From an uncultured Clostridia bacterium (lineage in GTDB: Bacteria > Bacillota > Clostridia > Christensenellales > Borkfalkiaceae): 64,000 bases of DNA. The position numbers were made by a program, and so were the translations under genes. The notes below the pieces were generated by a model, which saw nothing but the letters and a program-made list of their open reading frames with translations, made no database searches and had not been told where the DNA came from. The stretch is from assembly GCA_944328495.1 (NCBI GenBank), contig CALVHR010000004.1, forward strand, positions 35,222 to 99,221. Reading direction: 5' to 3'. Of this stretch, positions 24,934-32,690 are shown one piece after another; position 1 is the first letter of the stretch, and every line of letters begins with the position of its first letter.

Positions 24934-25861
24934 TTTTTTCGCCTCCCTGCCTGTTTTTGACGAGCAGGAACAAGAGTGCCATACGCACGGCGACCCCGTT
25001 GAGCACCTGCTCCGTAATTTTGCTGTTCGGCGCGTCGATGACGTCTGTCGTCATCTCCACACCGCGGTTTACAGGACCCGGATGCATGACGATGCAATCC
25101 TTATCCGCAAATTTCAAATGCTCCTCGCTCACTCCGTAATATTTGCTGTACTCGGACAGTGAAGGGAACAACCCGCCCTGTTGACGCTCCAATTGAATAC
25201 GAAGCCCCATTACAACATTCGCGCCCGCGAGCGCCTCTTCGCGCGAGCGGGCAATTTTTGCTCCCATCCTTTCGATCCCCTGCGGCATCAGCGTTGCGGG
25301 AGCAAACATTGTCACCTCCGCGCCAAGTTTGACAAGTCCGAACAAATTGCTCTTCGCCACGCGAGAATGTTTGATATCACCGAGAATCGCAACTTTCAAG
25401 CCCTCGAACGAACCAAACTTTTCGCGCATCGTATAAAAATCCAGGAGCGCCTGCGTCGGATGCTCATTCATCCCGTCGCCCCCGTTTACTACGGATGCTT
25501 TGACATGCCTTGCCAAAATATGAGGCGCACCCCCCATAGGATGCCGCATGACAATAACATCGTTCTTCATCGCATCGAGAGTGTAGCCCGTATCGATGAG
25601 CGTTTCCCCCTTCTGCACCGAACTGGACGACGCCGAAATGTTTACCGTGCCCGCACCCAAATATTTTGCCGCAAGTTCAAACGAACAGCGGGTACGCGTG
25701 CTATTCTCGTAAAAGAGAGTCGTTACCGTCCTGCCCTGCAAGTGCGGCAGCTTTTTTAAATTCTGCGTAAGCAGTTTTTTCATGCCGACCGCCGTATCGA
25801 GAATGAGCATGATATCCTCTGCCGACGCATCGTACAAACCCAAAAGATCTTTTCCAAGCAT
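24926..25861 (-). CDS. pyrB: Aspartate carbamoyltransferase catalytic chain
   Basis: 311 residues. Carbamoyl-phosphate motif STRTRCSFELAAKYLG and second-domain HPTQALLD, with MHPGPVNRGVE near the end. No regulatory chain pyrI follows, so regulation is likely at the RNA level through PyrR. GGGAGA seven bases before ATG. Confidence 0.95.
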   Translation of the reverse strand: MLGKDLLGLYDASAEDIMLILDTAVGMKKLLTQNLKKLPHLQGRTVTTLFYENSTRTRCSFELAAKYLGAGTVNISASSSSVQKGETLIDTGYTLDAMKNDVIVMRHPMGGAPHILARHVKASVVNGGDGMNEHPTQALLDFYTMREKFGSFEGLKVAILGDIKHSRVAKSNLFGLVKLGAEVTMFAPATLMPQGIERMGAKIARSREEALAGANVVMGLRIQLERQQGGLFPSLSEYSKYYGVSEEHLKFADKDCIVMHPGPVNRGVEMTTDVIDAPNSKITEQVLNGVAVRMALLFLLVKNRQGGEKNE

Positions 25862-25948
25862 ACTATGGTCTCCCGTTCCGATAATAGTTATCCGATTGTT
25901 TTTCGCCGCCGTTTTCGGCAGTCCGAATTTTCCAATTCCAAACTTCTT

Positions 25949-26485
25949 TTAATCCCTTGCTTCAATACCCAGACTGTCTTGCCCCTCGATCTCCGCAAGG
26001 CGGACGTCGATAAATTCATGGCGCGAAGCAGGTATGTTTTTACCCACAAAATCGGGACTGACAGGCATCTCCTTGCCGCCGCGATCGCACAACACAAGCA
26101 GGCGAATATTCGCCGGCCTGCCCAGATCGAACAAAGCCTCGATCGCCGCACGGACACTTCTGCCCGTATGCAATACATCGTCGCACAGCACCACATTTTT
26201 CCCGTCCACCGAAAATCCGAGCTCATTGACCTTCGCATCGGGAACAAAATAACCGCTCACCAAATCATCGCGGTACATTCCGATATCGATGCCGGCACAG
26301 GGAATTTCCGCCCCGTAATACTTTAAAAGCAAGTCACGCAAGCGCGCCGCAACAATCTCACCTCGCCGACGTATGCCGACCAGGCAAAGATTTTCCGTAC
26401 CTTTGTTCTTTTCAACGATTTCGTGGGAAAGACGGGTCAGCGTGCGCGAAATCGCATCGGCATCCATTAAAATTCTTTCGGACAT
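25949..26485 (-). CDS. pyrR: PyrR regulator / uracil phosphoribosyltransferase
   Basis: 178 residues with the PRPP loop NVVLCDDVLHTGRSVRAAI. The UMP-bound form binds a hairpin in the pyr leader and stabilises the terminator; it also has weak uracil phosphoribosyltransferase activity. AAAGGAG before the ATG. First gene of the operon, 100 bases behind its own attenuator, so it is autoregulated. Confidence 0.95.
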   Translation of the reverse strand: MSERILMDADAISRTLTRLSHEIVEKNKGTENLCLVGIRRRGEIVAARLRDLLLKYYGAEIPCAGIDIGMYRDDLVSGYFVPDAKVNELGFSVDGKNVVLCDDVLHTGRSVRAAIEALFDLGRPANIRLLVLCDRGGKEMPVSPDFVGKNIPASRHEFIDVRLAEIEGQDSLGIEARD

Positions 26486-26583
26486 CTCTTCTCCTTTTTG
26501 CGGAACATGTCACCCGACACACCCGAATTCATCAAACGACCAACCGACAGCCTGTCCGACAGCACTCTTGCCGAGCCGGACAT

Positions 26584-26615
26584 AAAAAAAACGCCCGCGC
26601 CAAAGATGCGCGGGC
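26584..26615 (-). terminator. pyr operon attenuator terminator
   Basis: GCCCGCGC-ATCTTTG-GCGCGGGC stem-loop followed by GTTTTTTTT on the minus strand, about 100 bases before pyrR. Confidence 0.85.
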
Positions 26616-26729
26616 AAATCAGGACATAATGTATGCGAAAGCGTCAACGTGCATATCGCACGCCATCCAAATCGGCGCCCCCTTGACGGGCACGACCGTA
26701 TTTCGCATTCGTGTTCGATCAGACTTCGC

Positions 26730-26743
26730 GGCATCTCTGTACC
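26730..26743 (-). promoter_or_regulatory. PyrR-binding anti-antiterminator hairpin
   Basis: GGTACAGAGATGCC: a four-base stem with hexaloop CAGAGA, the conserved loop that PyrR recognises in Bacillus pyr leaders. It lies 30 bases after the predicted transcription start. Confidence 0.75.
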
Positions 26744-26769
26744 GTATGTTAAAGTCGTTTATCGCATTT

Positions 26770-26798
26770 ATTGTAACACATCACCGCCTGCCTGTAAA
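26770..26798 (-). promoter_or_regulatory. Promoter of pyr operon
   Basis: TTTACA (26793-26798), 17-base spacer, TACAAT (26770-26775). The 26486-26861 gap is thus leader and promoter, with no gene of its own. Confidence 0.8.
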
Positions 26799-26861
26799 GC
26801 AAATACACAAAAAAATTTTAAAAATTTACAGACGGCTTCAAAGCATAAAATACTGCAGGAT

Positions 26862-27560
26862 TTAAAGTACGCGCGCCAACGTAAAGCCTAAAAGATCGCA
26901 CGACGTCAGAAAATAACGGATCCCGCCGCGTTCGCATACGAGCGGGTATTGTCCCGCATATTGATGCAAGTGTCCGTAAACAGCCAGATCAACATTGTTC
27001 TTTTCAAACGCATCGGTATAGAGCGAACTTTCACGCTTGGCATTAAAAGGAGGATAATGGATCATCGCAATCAGCTTGTCCCCTTCCGCACGCACTTCCT
27101 GTACCGCCCGAAAAGCAAGACGGAAACGCTCCCCTTCGCGAAGATAGATCTTTTCATCCTCTGCCTTGAAATCCGCACTGCCCGGACACGCCCAGCCGCG
27201 TGATCCGCAGATCACAACCCCATCAAAGCGCACGCAATCGTTCTGCAAAAAATAAAAACTTGCATCGGGGGCACTGCGGCGAAGCGCCGTGATCCCCGAC
27301 CACCAATAATCATGATTCCCGCGTATAAACACCTTTCTCCCGGGCAACGCGCGAAGCTTTTCAAGATCGGTCAGCGCATCCGCAAGCGTCATCGCCCAAC
27401 TGATGTCTCCCGCAATCAGCACAACGTCTTCTGCCCCGACATTTTTCAGCCAATCCTCTTTAATTTTTTCAAAATGATCCGTCCAGTTTCCGCCAAATAC
27501 ATCCATCGGCTTTTCCTGGTTCCCGGGCAAATGCAGATCGCTCACCGCAAAAACTTTCAT
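26862..27560 (-). CDS. Calcineurin-like metallophosphoesterase
   Basis: 232 residues with the five phosphoesterase blocks: SDLHLPG, GDISWA, RGNHDYWW, IHYPPF and YGHLHQY. Substrate unknown; the family includes nucleotide and UDP-sugar phosphodiesterases. Start ATG 27560 after TTGGAG; a TTG four codons upstream is less likely. Confidence 0.88.
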   Translation of the reverse strand: MKVFAVSDLHLPGNQEKPMDVFGGNWTDHFEKIKEDWLKNVGAEDVVLIAGDISWAMTLADALTDLEKLRALPGRKVFIRGNHDYWWSGITALRRSAPDASFYFLQNDCVRFDGVVICGSRGWACPGSADFKAEDEKIYLREGERFRLAFRAVQEVRAEGDKLIAMIHYPPFNAKRESSLYTDAFEKNNVDLAVYGHLHQYAGQYPLVCERGGIRYFLTSCDLLGFTLARVL

Positions 27561-27587
27561 CACGCGCTCCAAAGAGTGATTTCGCTC

Positions 27588-27785
27588 TTATTGTACCATA
27601 AAACCGCCCTTTTTGAAAGCATTTCCGCCCGTACGCAAACAAATTTTACCGACCGCCTTTCGCTGCGGATAATCTTCAATATCGCAAAGCATCAGGCTGT
27701 CTTTACAGCAATCACACAGCATCCCTTCCGTTACCGGCGATCCGCAGATCACACACGTTCCGTACATTTCCTGTTCCCGTTCCAT
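27588..27785 (-). CDS. Small CxxC zinc-ribbon-like protein
   Basis: 65 residues with two cysteine pairs (CVICG and CDCC) near the N-terminus, which suggests a zinc knuckle. No known family recognised. GGAGG five bases before the ATG at 27785 supports translation. It lies 27 bases before the phosphoesterase gene. Confidence 0.65.
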   Translation of the reverse strand: MEREQEMYGTCVICGSPVTEGMLCDCCKDSLMLCDIEDYPQRKAVGKICLRTGGNAFKKGGFMVQ

Positions 27786-27803
27786 TTTTCCCTCCGAAAA
27801 TTG

Positions 27804-27833
27804 AAAAAAGCCGACGCACAGCATCGGCTTTTT
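27804..27833 (-). terminator. Terminator after the cysteine-rich protein gene
   Basis: AGCCGA/TCGGCT hairpin with TTTTTT tail on the minus strand, 18 bases behind the stop of the 27852-28523 gene. Confidence 0.8.
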
Positions 27834-27851
27834 CCATACAAGCACAAGCCT

Positions 27852-28523
27852 TTACTTGCCGCAATTGTTGCAGCCGCAATTCGCATTTCCCTGCGGATAG
27901 AGCGGCAGCTCGAAAAACCCCGCACACACTTCCTGCGAATATTCCTGCGCAGGCGGGATCACACAATACCCGTAAGACGGCACCAAAAGATCGACATTGA
28001 TCACGATCTTCAAAATCACCGTAATGCACATATCCACGACAAACGTATTGTTCTCCGCGTTAAACGTGCCTTCCGGCGAAACCGCACTCACTACACTATG
28101 CACCTCATACGGCATAATGGAAGGCTGCGGCACAAACAGAATAACGTCTTCATTGACGGTCACGGTGGCAGTCGCCTTGCCTTCCGTACCGTTTGCATCG
28201 GTATATACCACTTCGACAGGAATATCCACACTGCATTGCACACGCGCACAATTTGCACGATCGGGCAGGCGATCGATCTGGAACGCCGTGACCTTTCCGA
28301 CCGACGTCGTGCTGCGCGCACTGATAAACGTCAGGGGATATGTAGGATTGGAAGGAACGGGGTCTGTGATATTCAAAACAATCCCGTCGCTCTGACCCTG
28401 CTTGATGCAGGCGTCAAACACCCGCTGCGCCTGCACGCATACTTTTTCGTTCAGGCCGTTCAACGGATTCCCGTTGATCGGGCCGGGACATTTATCCGTC
28501 TGAAAATTGGAAAAAAACGACAT
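27852..28523 (-). CDS. Conserved hypothetical protein, beta-rich, Cys-rich tail
   Basis: 223 residues, no signal peptide and no enzyme motif. It begins with SFFSNFQTDKCPGPING and has alternating beta-strand patterns (VTVNEDVILFVPQP, VILKIVINVDLLVP), which suggest a structural sandwich. The tail CGCNNCGK looks metal-binding or cross-linking. Near the LysM and spore genes a coat or exosporium role is possible but not shown. Start at 28523 behind GGAGG. Confidence 0.7.
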   Translation of the reverse strand: MSFFSNFQTDKCPGPINGNPLNGLNEKVCVQAQRVFDACIKQGQSDGIVLNITDPVPSNPTYPLTFISARSTTSVGKVTAFQIDRLPDRANCARVQCSVDIPVEVVYTDANGTEGKATATVTVNEDVILFVPQPSIMPYEVHSVVSAVSPEGTFNAENNTFVVDMCITVILKIVINVDLLVPSYGYCVIPPAQEYSQEVCAGFFELPLYPQGNANCGCNNCGK

Positions 28524-28652
28524 TTTTGACCTCCGGTTGTTAAAAGTTGAGGGAAAGCGCACCGCGCTTTCTATAATTCAATGTATGAACGGGCAAGCAA
28601 AAAGGTTACTCGCCCGTCAGCCCGCACAACATATACGCTCGCCCCTGCCGCT

Positions 28653-28967
28653 TCAATCACGCACAAATACCCGCTGCGTCGGATAAACATATGTACATCC
28701 GTTCAACCGCACAAACTCCTCGCGCGACATCCCGTGTTCGGCACACACGGAAGCGAGCGTATCCCCCGCCCGCACCACATACATGACCCCGCGCTCCCGC
28801 GGCAGAACCAATAATGTACCCGCAGCCGGGAATTCCCGCAGACGATTGCAGGCGATCAACACCGACGCAGGCACTTTACAAGCTTCGCTCACCGAACGCA
28901 GCGTGTCGTTTTCGCGCACACAATACAATCCCATCGGATTGGCGCCGCAGTCTTTGAGTTCGTACAT
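28653..28967 (-). CDS. Protein with two LysM domains
   Basis: 104 residues. LysM 1 about residues 14-58 (YCVRENDTLRSVSEACKVP) and LysM 2 about 62-104 (YVVRAGDTLASVCAEHGMS). There is no signal peptide, as in spore-envelope LysM proteins such as SafA-type factors. It would bind peptidoglycan or cortex glycan. Start ATG 28967 behind GGGAGG. Confidence 0.82.
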   Translation of the reverse strand: MYELKDCGANPMGLYCVRENDTLRSVSEACKVPASVLIACNRLREFPAAGTLLVLPRERGVMYVVRAGDTLASVCAEHGMSREEFVRLNGCTYVYPTQRVFVRD

Positions 28968-29119
28968 ACTTTCCTCCCGAATCATTTTATTGTATGCAGT
29001 ATCCCACACTTTATGTCAATTTTGCAAAAAATCCGAAGCGCATATTTACGCGCCCCGTTCAATATAATGCTATGAAACAATCTTGCGGCTTTACCGCCGC
29101 CCGTAACGGAGTGATCGAT

Positions 29120-30640
29120 TTGAACAGACAGAATATTTACAGGACCGCAGCCTACGTAACGGCTTTTTCCATCACAGAAAAATTTTTCGGTTTCCTCTAC
29201 CGCGTTATCCTTTCTCGAACCCTCGGCTCCGAAGGCATGGGCTTGTACCAGATCGCGCTTTCCGTCTTCGCCGTTCTCGCCACCGCAGCCGCATCGGGAA
29301 TCCCCCTGACCGTATCAAGACTGATCACGAAATATCGCGCGAAAAATAACCGAAACGCACAGCAGTCGGTCGTTTCCGCCGCACTCGTCGCCGCCCTGTG
29401 CTTTTCCGTGCCGACGTTCTGCATCCTGTTCTTCGGACACGACCTGTTCGACTTCATATTCTCCGACCCTCGCTGCATGAGCATCTTGCTGATCCTTTTG
29501 CCGAGCCTGACTTTTAACTCCGTCTATTCCGTTCTGCGCGGCGCTCTTTGGGGCAATAAGCAATTTATCCCGTATTGCGTGATCGATCTCGTTGAAGAAC
29601 TTACCATGATGACCGCCGGCGTCATTCTCGTTACCGGCATGAGCGACGTCTTTGACGGCGCAAAACGCATCGCTTTCGCAATCGTATTATCCTACCTCGT
29701 ATCCTTCACCCTCTCCACTGCCTATTTTTTCATAAAAGGCGGCCGGCTCAAAAACCCGAAACATCAACTGAAACCGCTTCTGTCTTCCGCAATCCCGATC
29801 ACGGGAATGCGCACCTCCAATTCTCTCATCAATTCGGCAATCTCTCTGCTTCTCCCTGCCCGCCTCATCGCCGCAGGATACACATCCGCCGAAGCAGTCA
29901 GCGAAATCGGCGTGGCTATGGGCATGAGCATGCCCATCCTTTCCATCCCCGCAACACTCATCGGCTCCCTCGCGCTCGTTATGGTGCCCGAACTCGCCGA
30001 AAATTTCTTCCGCGGTCAACACGCGAAACTCCGCGACAATATCGAAAAAGCGCTCAAAGCAACCGTTCTCATCGCCTGCCTTCTCATACCGCTCCTGTTT
30101 GTGCTCGGCGAAAATATCGGCATTCTGCTCTTTTCCAACGAGCACGGAGGCCGAATCATCCGTTTCAGCTCTTTCATGCTCTTACCCATGAGCGTAGGCA
30201 TGATCACTACCAGCATCTTAAATTCCCTGGGCTACGAAAAACAGACCTGCGCCTACTTTTTCATCGGCGCCGCAGTAACACTCTCCTGCGTTTGGTTTTT
30301 GCCGCGCTTTGCAGGCGTGTACGCCCTCATGATCGGCATGGCGGCAAGCTCGATCGTTTCCGCCGTGCTCAACCTGCGGCTGATCACAAAAAAGAGCAAA
30401 GAAAAAGTGCGCTTTTGCAAGCACACTTTGATTTCCGCCGCAACAATAGTACCGGCGTCTCTGTTTGGAATTTTGACCTTGAATATGCTGTCCGCACTCC
30501 TCCCCGCAGCCGCGGCTACCGTCCTCTGCGCATTCATACTTTTATCGGCACACGCTCTCTTTCTGTTCGCCCTCGGTTTGGTTCGACCGCGCTGGATCAA
30601 AGCATTCGTGCGCAGATCCCCTGATCAAACTAAATTATGA
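29120..30640 (+). CDS. Polysaccharide/lipid flippase, SpoVB family
   Basis: 506 residues with 12-14 hydrophobic helices, MOP/MATE-superfamily flippase. N-terminal part EKFFGFLYRVILSRTLGSEGMGLYQIALSVF is typical of stage V sporulation protein B and related exporters that flip lipid-linked wall precursors. The start is uncertain: TTG 29120 has ACGGAG eight bases upstream, while ATG 29072 has none and overlaps a -10-like TATAAT. It ends inside the convergent folT gene (16-base overlap). Confidence 0.85.
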   Translation: MNRQNIYRTAAYVTAFSITEKFFGFLYRVILSRTLGSEGMGLYQIALSVFAVLATAAASGIPLTVSRLITKYRAKNNRNAQQSVVSAALVAALCFSVPTFCILFFGHDLFDFIFSDPRCMSILLILLPSLTFNSVYSVLRGALWGNKQFIPYCVIDLVEELTMMTAGVILVTGMSDVFDGAKRIAFAIVLSYLVSFTLSTAYFFIKGGRLKNPKHQLKPLLSSAIPITGMRTSNSLINSAISLLLPARLIAAGYTSAEAVSEIGVAMGMSMPILSIPATLIGSLALVMVPELAENFFRGQHAKLRDNIEKALKATVLIACLLIPLLFVLGENIGILLFSNEHGGRIIRFSSFMLLPMSVGMITTSILNSLGYEKQTCAYFFIGAAVTLSCVWFLPRFAGVYALMIGMAASSIVSAVLNLRLITKKSKEKVRFCKHTLISAATIVPASLFGILTLNMLSALLPAAAATVLCAFILLSAHALFLFALGLVRPRWIKAFVRRSPDQTKL

Positions 30641-31197
30641 AAAGCTTTTATGCGCACACTGAACGGCAAGACAATGTAACAAAGAACCATATTGACCGCA
30701 TAGACCACCGACTGAAAGGCAAGCCTGCCGCCCAACCATACCCAAAAAGCCTTTTTATATACCCCTTCCCATACGAAAATGTACAGATAATAATAATTGA
30801 CCAATGAGTTTGTTATGCATGTAATAAGAACAAAACATACCGCGAACGTGATCGCCGCTTTCCCGTACAGCCATTTTTTTCCTTCACCGGGAATAAGGTT
30901 CATGAACACACCCGCAAAAAAACCGTACAATCCGAGCGTAAGGCCGAAAAGCCAATATGCCCCCGACGGCACAAGCAAAAAACCGATCGCATCGCCAAGG
31001 ATCCCGACAATAAAACCGGGAAAAGGCCCCAGCAAAAATCCGGCAAAAAAACACACAAAATATGAAAAAGTGATCTTTGTGCTCGGTGTAACGTCAATAT
31101 TCAGATATGAATTCGCTACCACGCTTGCCGCAATAAATACGGCAAGAAACGCTGTTTGCTTCGCTGCCGAAAATGACCGAAACGTTTTGCTGAACAT
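30625..31197 (-). CDS. folT: Folate ECF transporter S component
   Basis: 190-residue membrane protein with six helices. The fold and motifs (NSYLNIDVTPSTKITFSYF, GILGDAIGFLLVP) match the folate-specific S component of energy-coupling factor transporters. The EcfA/A'/T module must be encoded elsewhere. The upstream THF riboswitch confirms the substrate class. Confidence 0.93.
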   Translation of the reverse strand: MFSKTFRSFSAAKQTAFLAVFIAASVVANSYLNIDVTPSTKITFSYFVCFFAGFLLGPFPGFIVGILGDAIGFLLVPSGAYWLFGLTLGLYGFFAGVFMNLIPGEGKKWLYGKAAITFAVCFVLITCITNSLVNYYYLYIFVWEGVYKKAFWVWLGGRLAFQSVVYAVNMVLCYIVLPFSVRIKAFHNLV

Positions 31198-31198
31198 A

Positions 31199-31224
31199 GA
31201 AAAAAACCTCCCGTTCTGAGAGGT
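31199..31224 (-). terminator. Riboswitch expression platform of folT
   Basis: ACCTCTC-AGAAC-GGGAGGT hairpin followed by TTTTTT, right before the folT ATG. The 3' arm contains the GGGAGG ribosome site, so one hairpin can both end transcription and hide the start. Confidence 0.8.
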
Positions 31225-31278
31225 CCGCAGAAAAACAGGCGCGCAGTATCAATCCAAAAGATCACGCTACGGCTTATC

Positions 31279-31373
31279 TTGCAACGGACGCGCGTCGGCA
31301 CCGCAGGGAATCCCCTTTCGTTTGCGAACAACGTCCCGTTTCGCAACACTTAACGCGCCTCGGCTACTCTGCA
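31279..31373 (-). promoter_or_regulatory. Tetrahydrofolate riboswitch
   Basis: The minus strand shows the conserved THF (folT) aptamer blocks in order: GAGTAG, GCGCGTTAAGTGTTG, GGGACGTTGTTC, ACGAAAGG and GCGGTGCC, closed by a TGCA/TGCA helix. It represses folT when reduced folates are plentiful. Confidence 0.94.
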
Positions 31374-31385
31374 TTTATTGTTTTT

Positions 31386-31414
31386 ATTATACAATAATTT
31401 TCTGTGTTTTGCAA
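31386..31414 (-). promoter_or_regulatory. Promoter of folT
   Basis: TTGCAA (31409-31414), 17-base spacer, TATAAT (31386-31391), just upstream of the riboswitch. Confidence 0.8.
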
Positions 31415-31486
31415 GCATTTATGACCGCGATTTTCCAAAAGCATTCATCGCGGCATAATATTTCCCTACATCGCCATACTATCGGC

Positions 31487-32179
31487 ATGGGACTGATCTT
31501 TCTTCGCACGGCGATCATCTTCGTCGTGCTCCTGGCTATTATGCGCCTTATGGGAAAACGTCAAATCGGGGAAATGCAGCCTTTTGAGCTGGTCATAACT
31601 CTGCTCATAGCGGAGCTCGCCTGCATCCCCATGGCCGACACAGCAATTCCTCTCTTGTACGGCATCGTTTCAATGGTCGCGATCTTTTTACTGCATCAAC
31701 TGGTTTTACTGATCGATCTGAAATGCAAGCCGATCAAGACCGTGATCGGCGGGAAACCGTCCATTGTCATCAACAAAAACGGCATCGATATTTCTCAGCT
31801 CAAACGAAATCACCTGGACTTGTCTGACCTTATCGAATCCATGCGCACCGCCGGATATTTTTCTTTGGACGAAGTCGCCTACGCACTCTATGAAGCAAAC
31901 GGCCAGTTCACCGCCATGCCGCGCGAAGACGCTCCGAAAGAAAACAAAATATCCCTGCCGGTACTCATCGTCGAAAACGGAAAATACGACCAAAAAAATC
32001 TTGCCCTTACAAAAACAGATACGGCATTCTTTGAGCAGATCCTTCGCGAACAAAAGGTCCGCTCGGTGCGAAACGTATATGTTCTGACATTGGACGGAAC
32101 AGGCAAAATTTATATGCAATGCAAAGGCGAAAAGTTCCGCTCCTTCCGCGTTCGCCTTCCGGAGGGCAGTTCATGGTAA
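31487..32179 (+). CDS. YetF/DUF421 family membrane protein
   Basis: 230 residues: three N-terminal helices with MRLMGKRQIGEMQPFELVIT, then two soluble YetF domains (IGGKPSIVINKNGIDIS; YFSLDEVAYALYEANG). Conserved in spore formers; role unclear. Start ATG 31487 is chosen from family alignment, as no clear ribosome site precedes it; an upstream in-frame ATG at 31421 overlaps the folT promoter. Confidence 0.85.
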   Translation: MGLIFLRTAIIFVVLLAIMRLMGKRQIGEMQPFELVITLLIAELACIPMADTAIPLLYGIVSMVAIFLLHQLVLLIDLKCKPIKTVIGGKPSIVINKNGIDISQLKRNHLDLSDLIESMRTAGYFSLDEVAYALYEANGQFTAMPREDAPKENKISLPVLIVENGKYDQKNLALTKTDTAFFEQILREQKVRSVRNVYVLTLDGTGKIYMQCKGEKFRSFRVRLPEGSSW

Positions 32180-32550
32180 AAACACTTTTATCCATTTTTA
32201 TAGCGCTCGGACTTCTCGCGGCCGCCGCAATTTTTGAAGAAATTTTTGTGGACAAACAGTTTGATAAATTCGAAGCAGCCCTTGAAACGCTCGACGTGAA
32301 AGTGCGCAATGAGACCGCCTCGCGCGGCGACGCCGAATCCGTCCGCACACTGTGGGAAGAAGAAAAAAAAGTCCTTCACATCGTCATCCCGCATCGCGAC
32401 ATCGGATACGTCGACTATTGGCTCGGAGAAGCGGTCAGCCTGATCGAAACAAAAAACTACGACGATGCCCTTTCCAAAATCGACGTGCTTTTAACGATCT
32501 GTGAACAAATTCCGGAAACGTATCGCATCACATTTGAAAACGTATTTTAA
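32173..32550 (+). CDS. DUF4363 family membrane-anchored protein
   Basis: 125 residues with one N-terminal membrane helix (3-24) and a helical outer domain. It overlaps the YetF gene by seven bases, with GGAGGG ahead of its ATG. The DUF421-DUF4363 pair recurs in Clostridia, so the two proteins probably act together. Confidence 0.8.
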   Translation: MVKTLLSIFIALGLLAAAAIFEEIFVDKQFDKFEAALETLDVKVRNETASRGDAESVRTLWEEEKKVLHIVIPHRDIGYVDYWLGEAVSLIETKNYDDALSKIDVLLTICEQIPETYRITFENVF

Positions 32551-32574
32551 ACAAAAATTTATAAAATTCAGTGC

Positions 32575-32594
32575 TTTATGTCTGACATAGTACT
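32575..32594. repeat. 20-bp interspersed repeat, copy C
   Basis: TTTATGTCTGACATAGTACT behind DUF4363, in a noncoding gap. Same element as at 21996 and 23618. Confidence 0.65.
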
Positions 32595-32644
32595 GTATTA
32601 TTATGAAAAATATGCTTTTTTAATAAAGTTTCAGACAAATATTC

Positions 32645-32690
32645 AAGGAGGGCGGACGCTTTATAAAGCGTCCGCCCTCCTTCTTTTTAT
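32645..32690. terminator. Bidirectional terminator between DUF4363 and uvrA
   Basis: Long perfect palindrome 32645-32682 centred on TTTATAAA, followed on the plus strand by CTTTTTAT. Confidence 0.88.

Noticed and set aside
26510-26734. Open frame within the pyr leader
   Set aside because: It crosses the terminator hairpin and PyrR loop region; no start signal. Better explained as noncoding leader.
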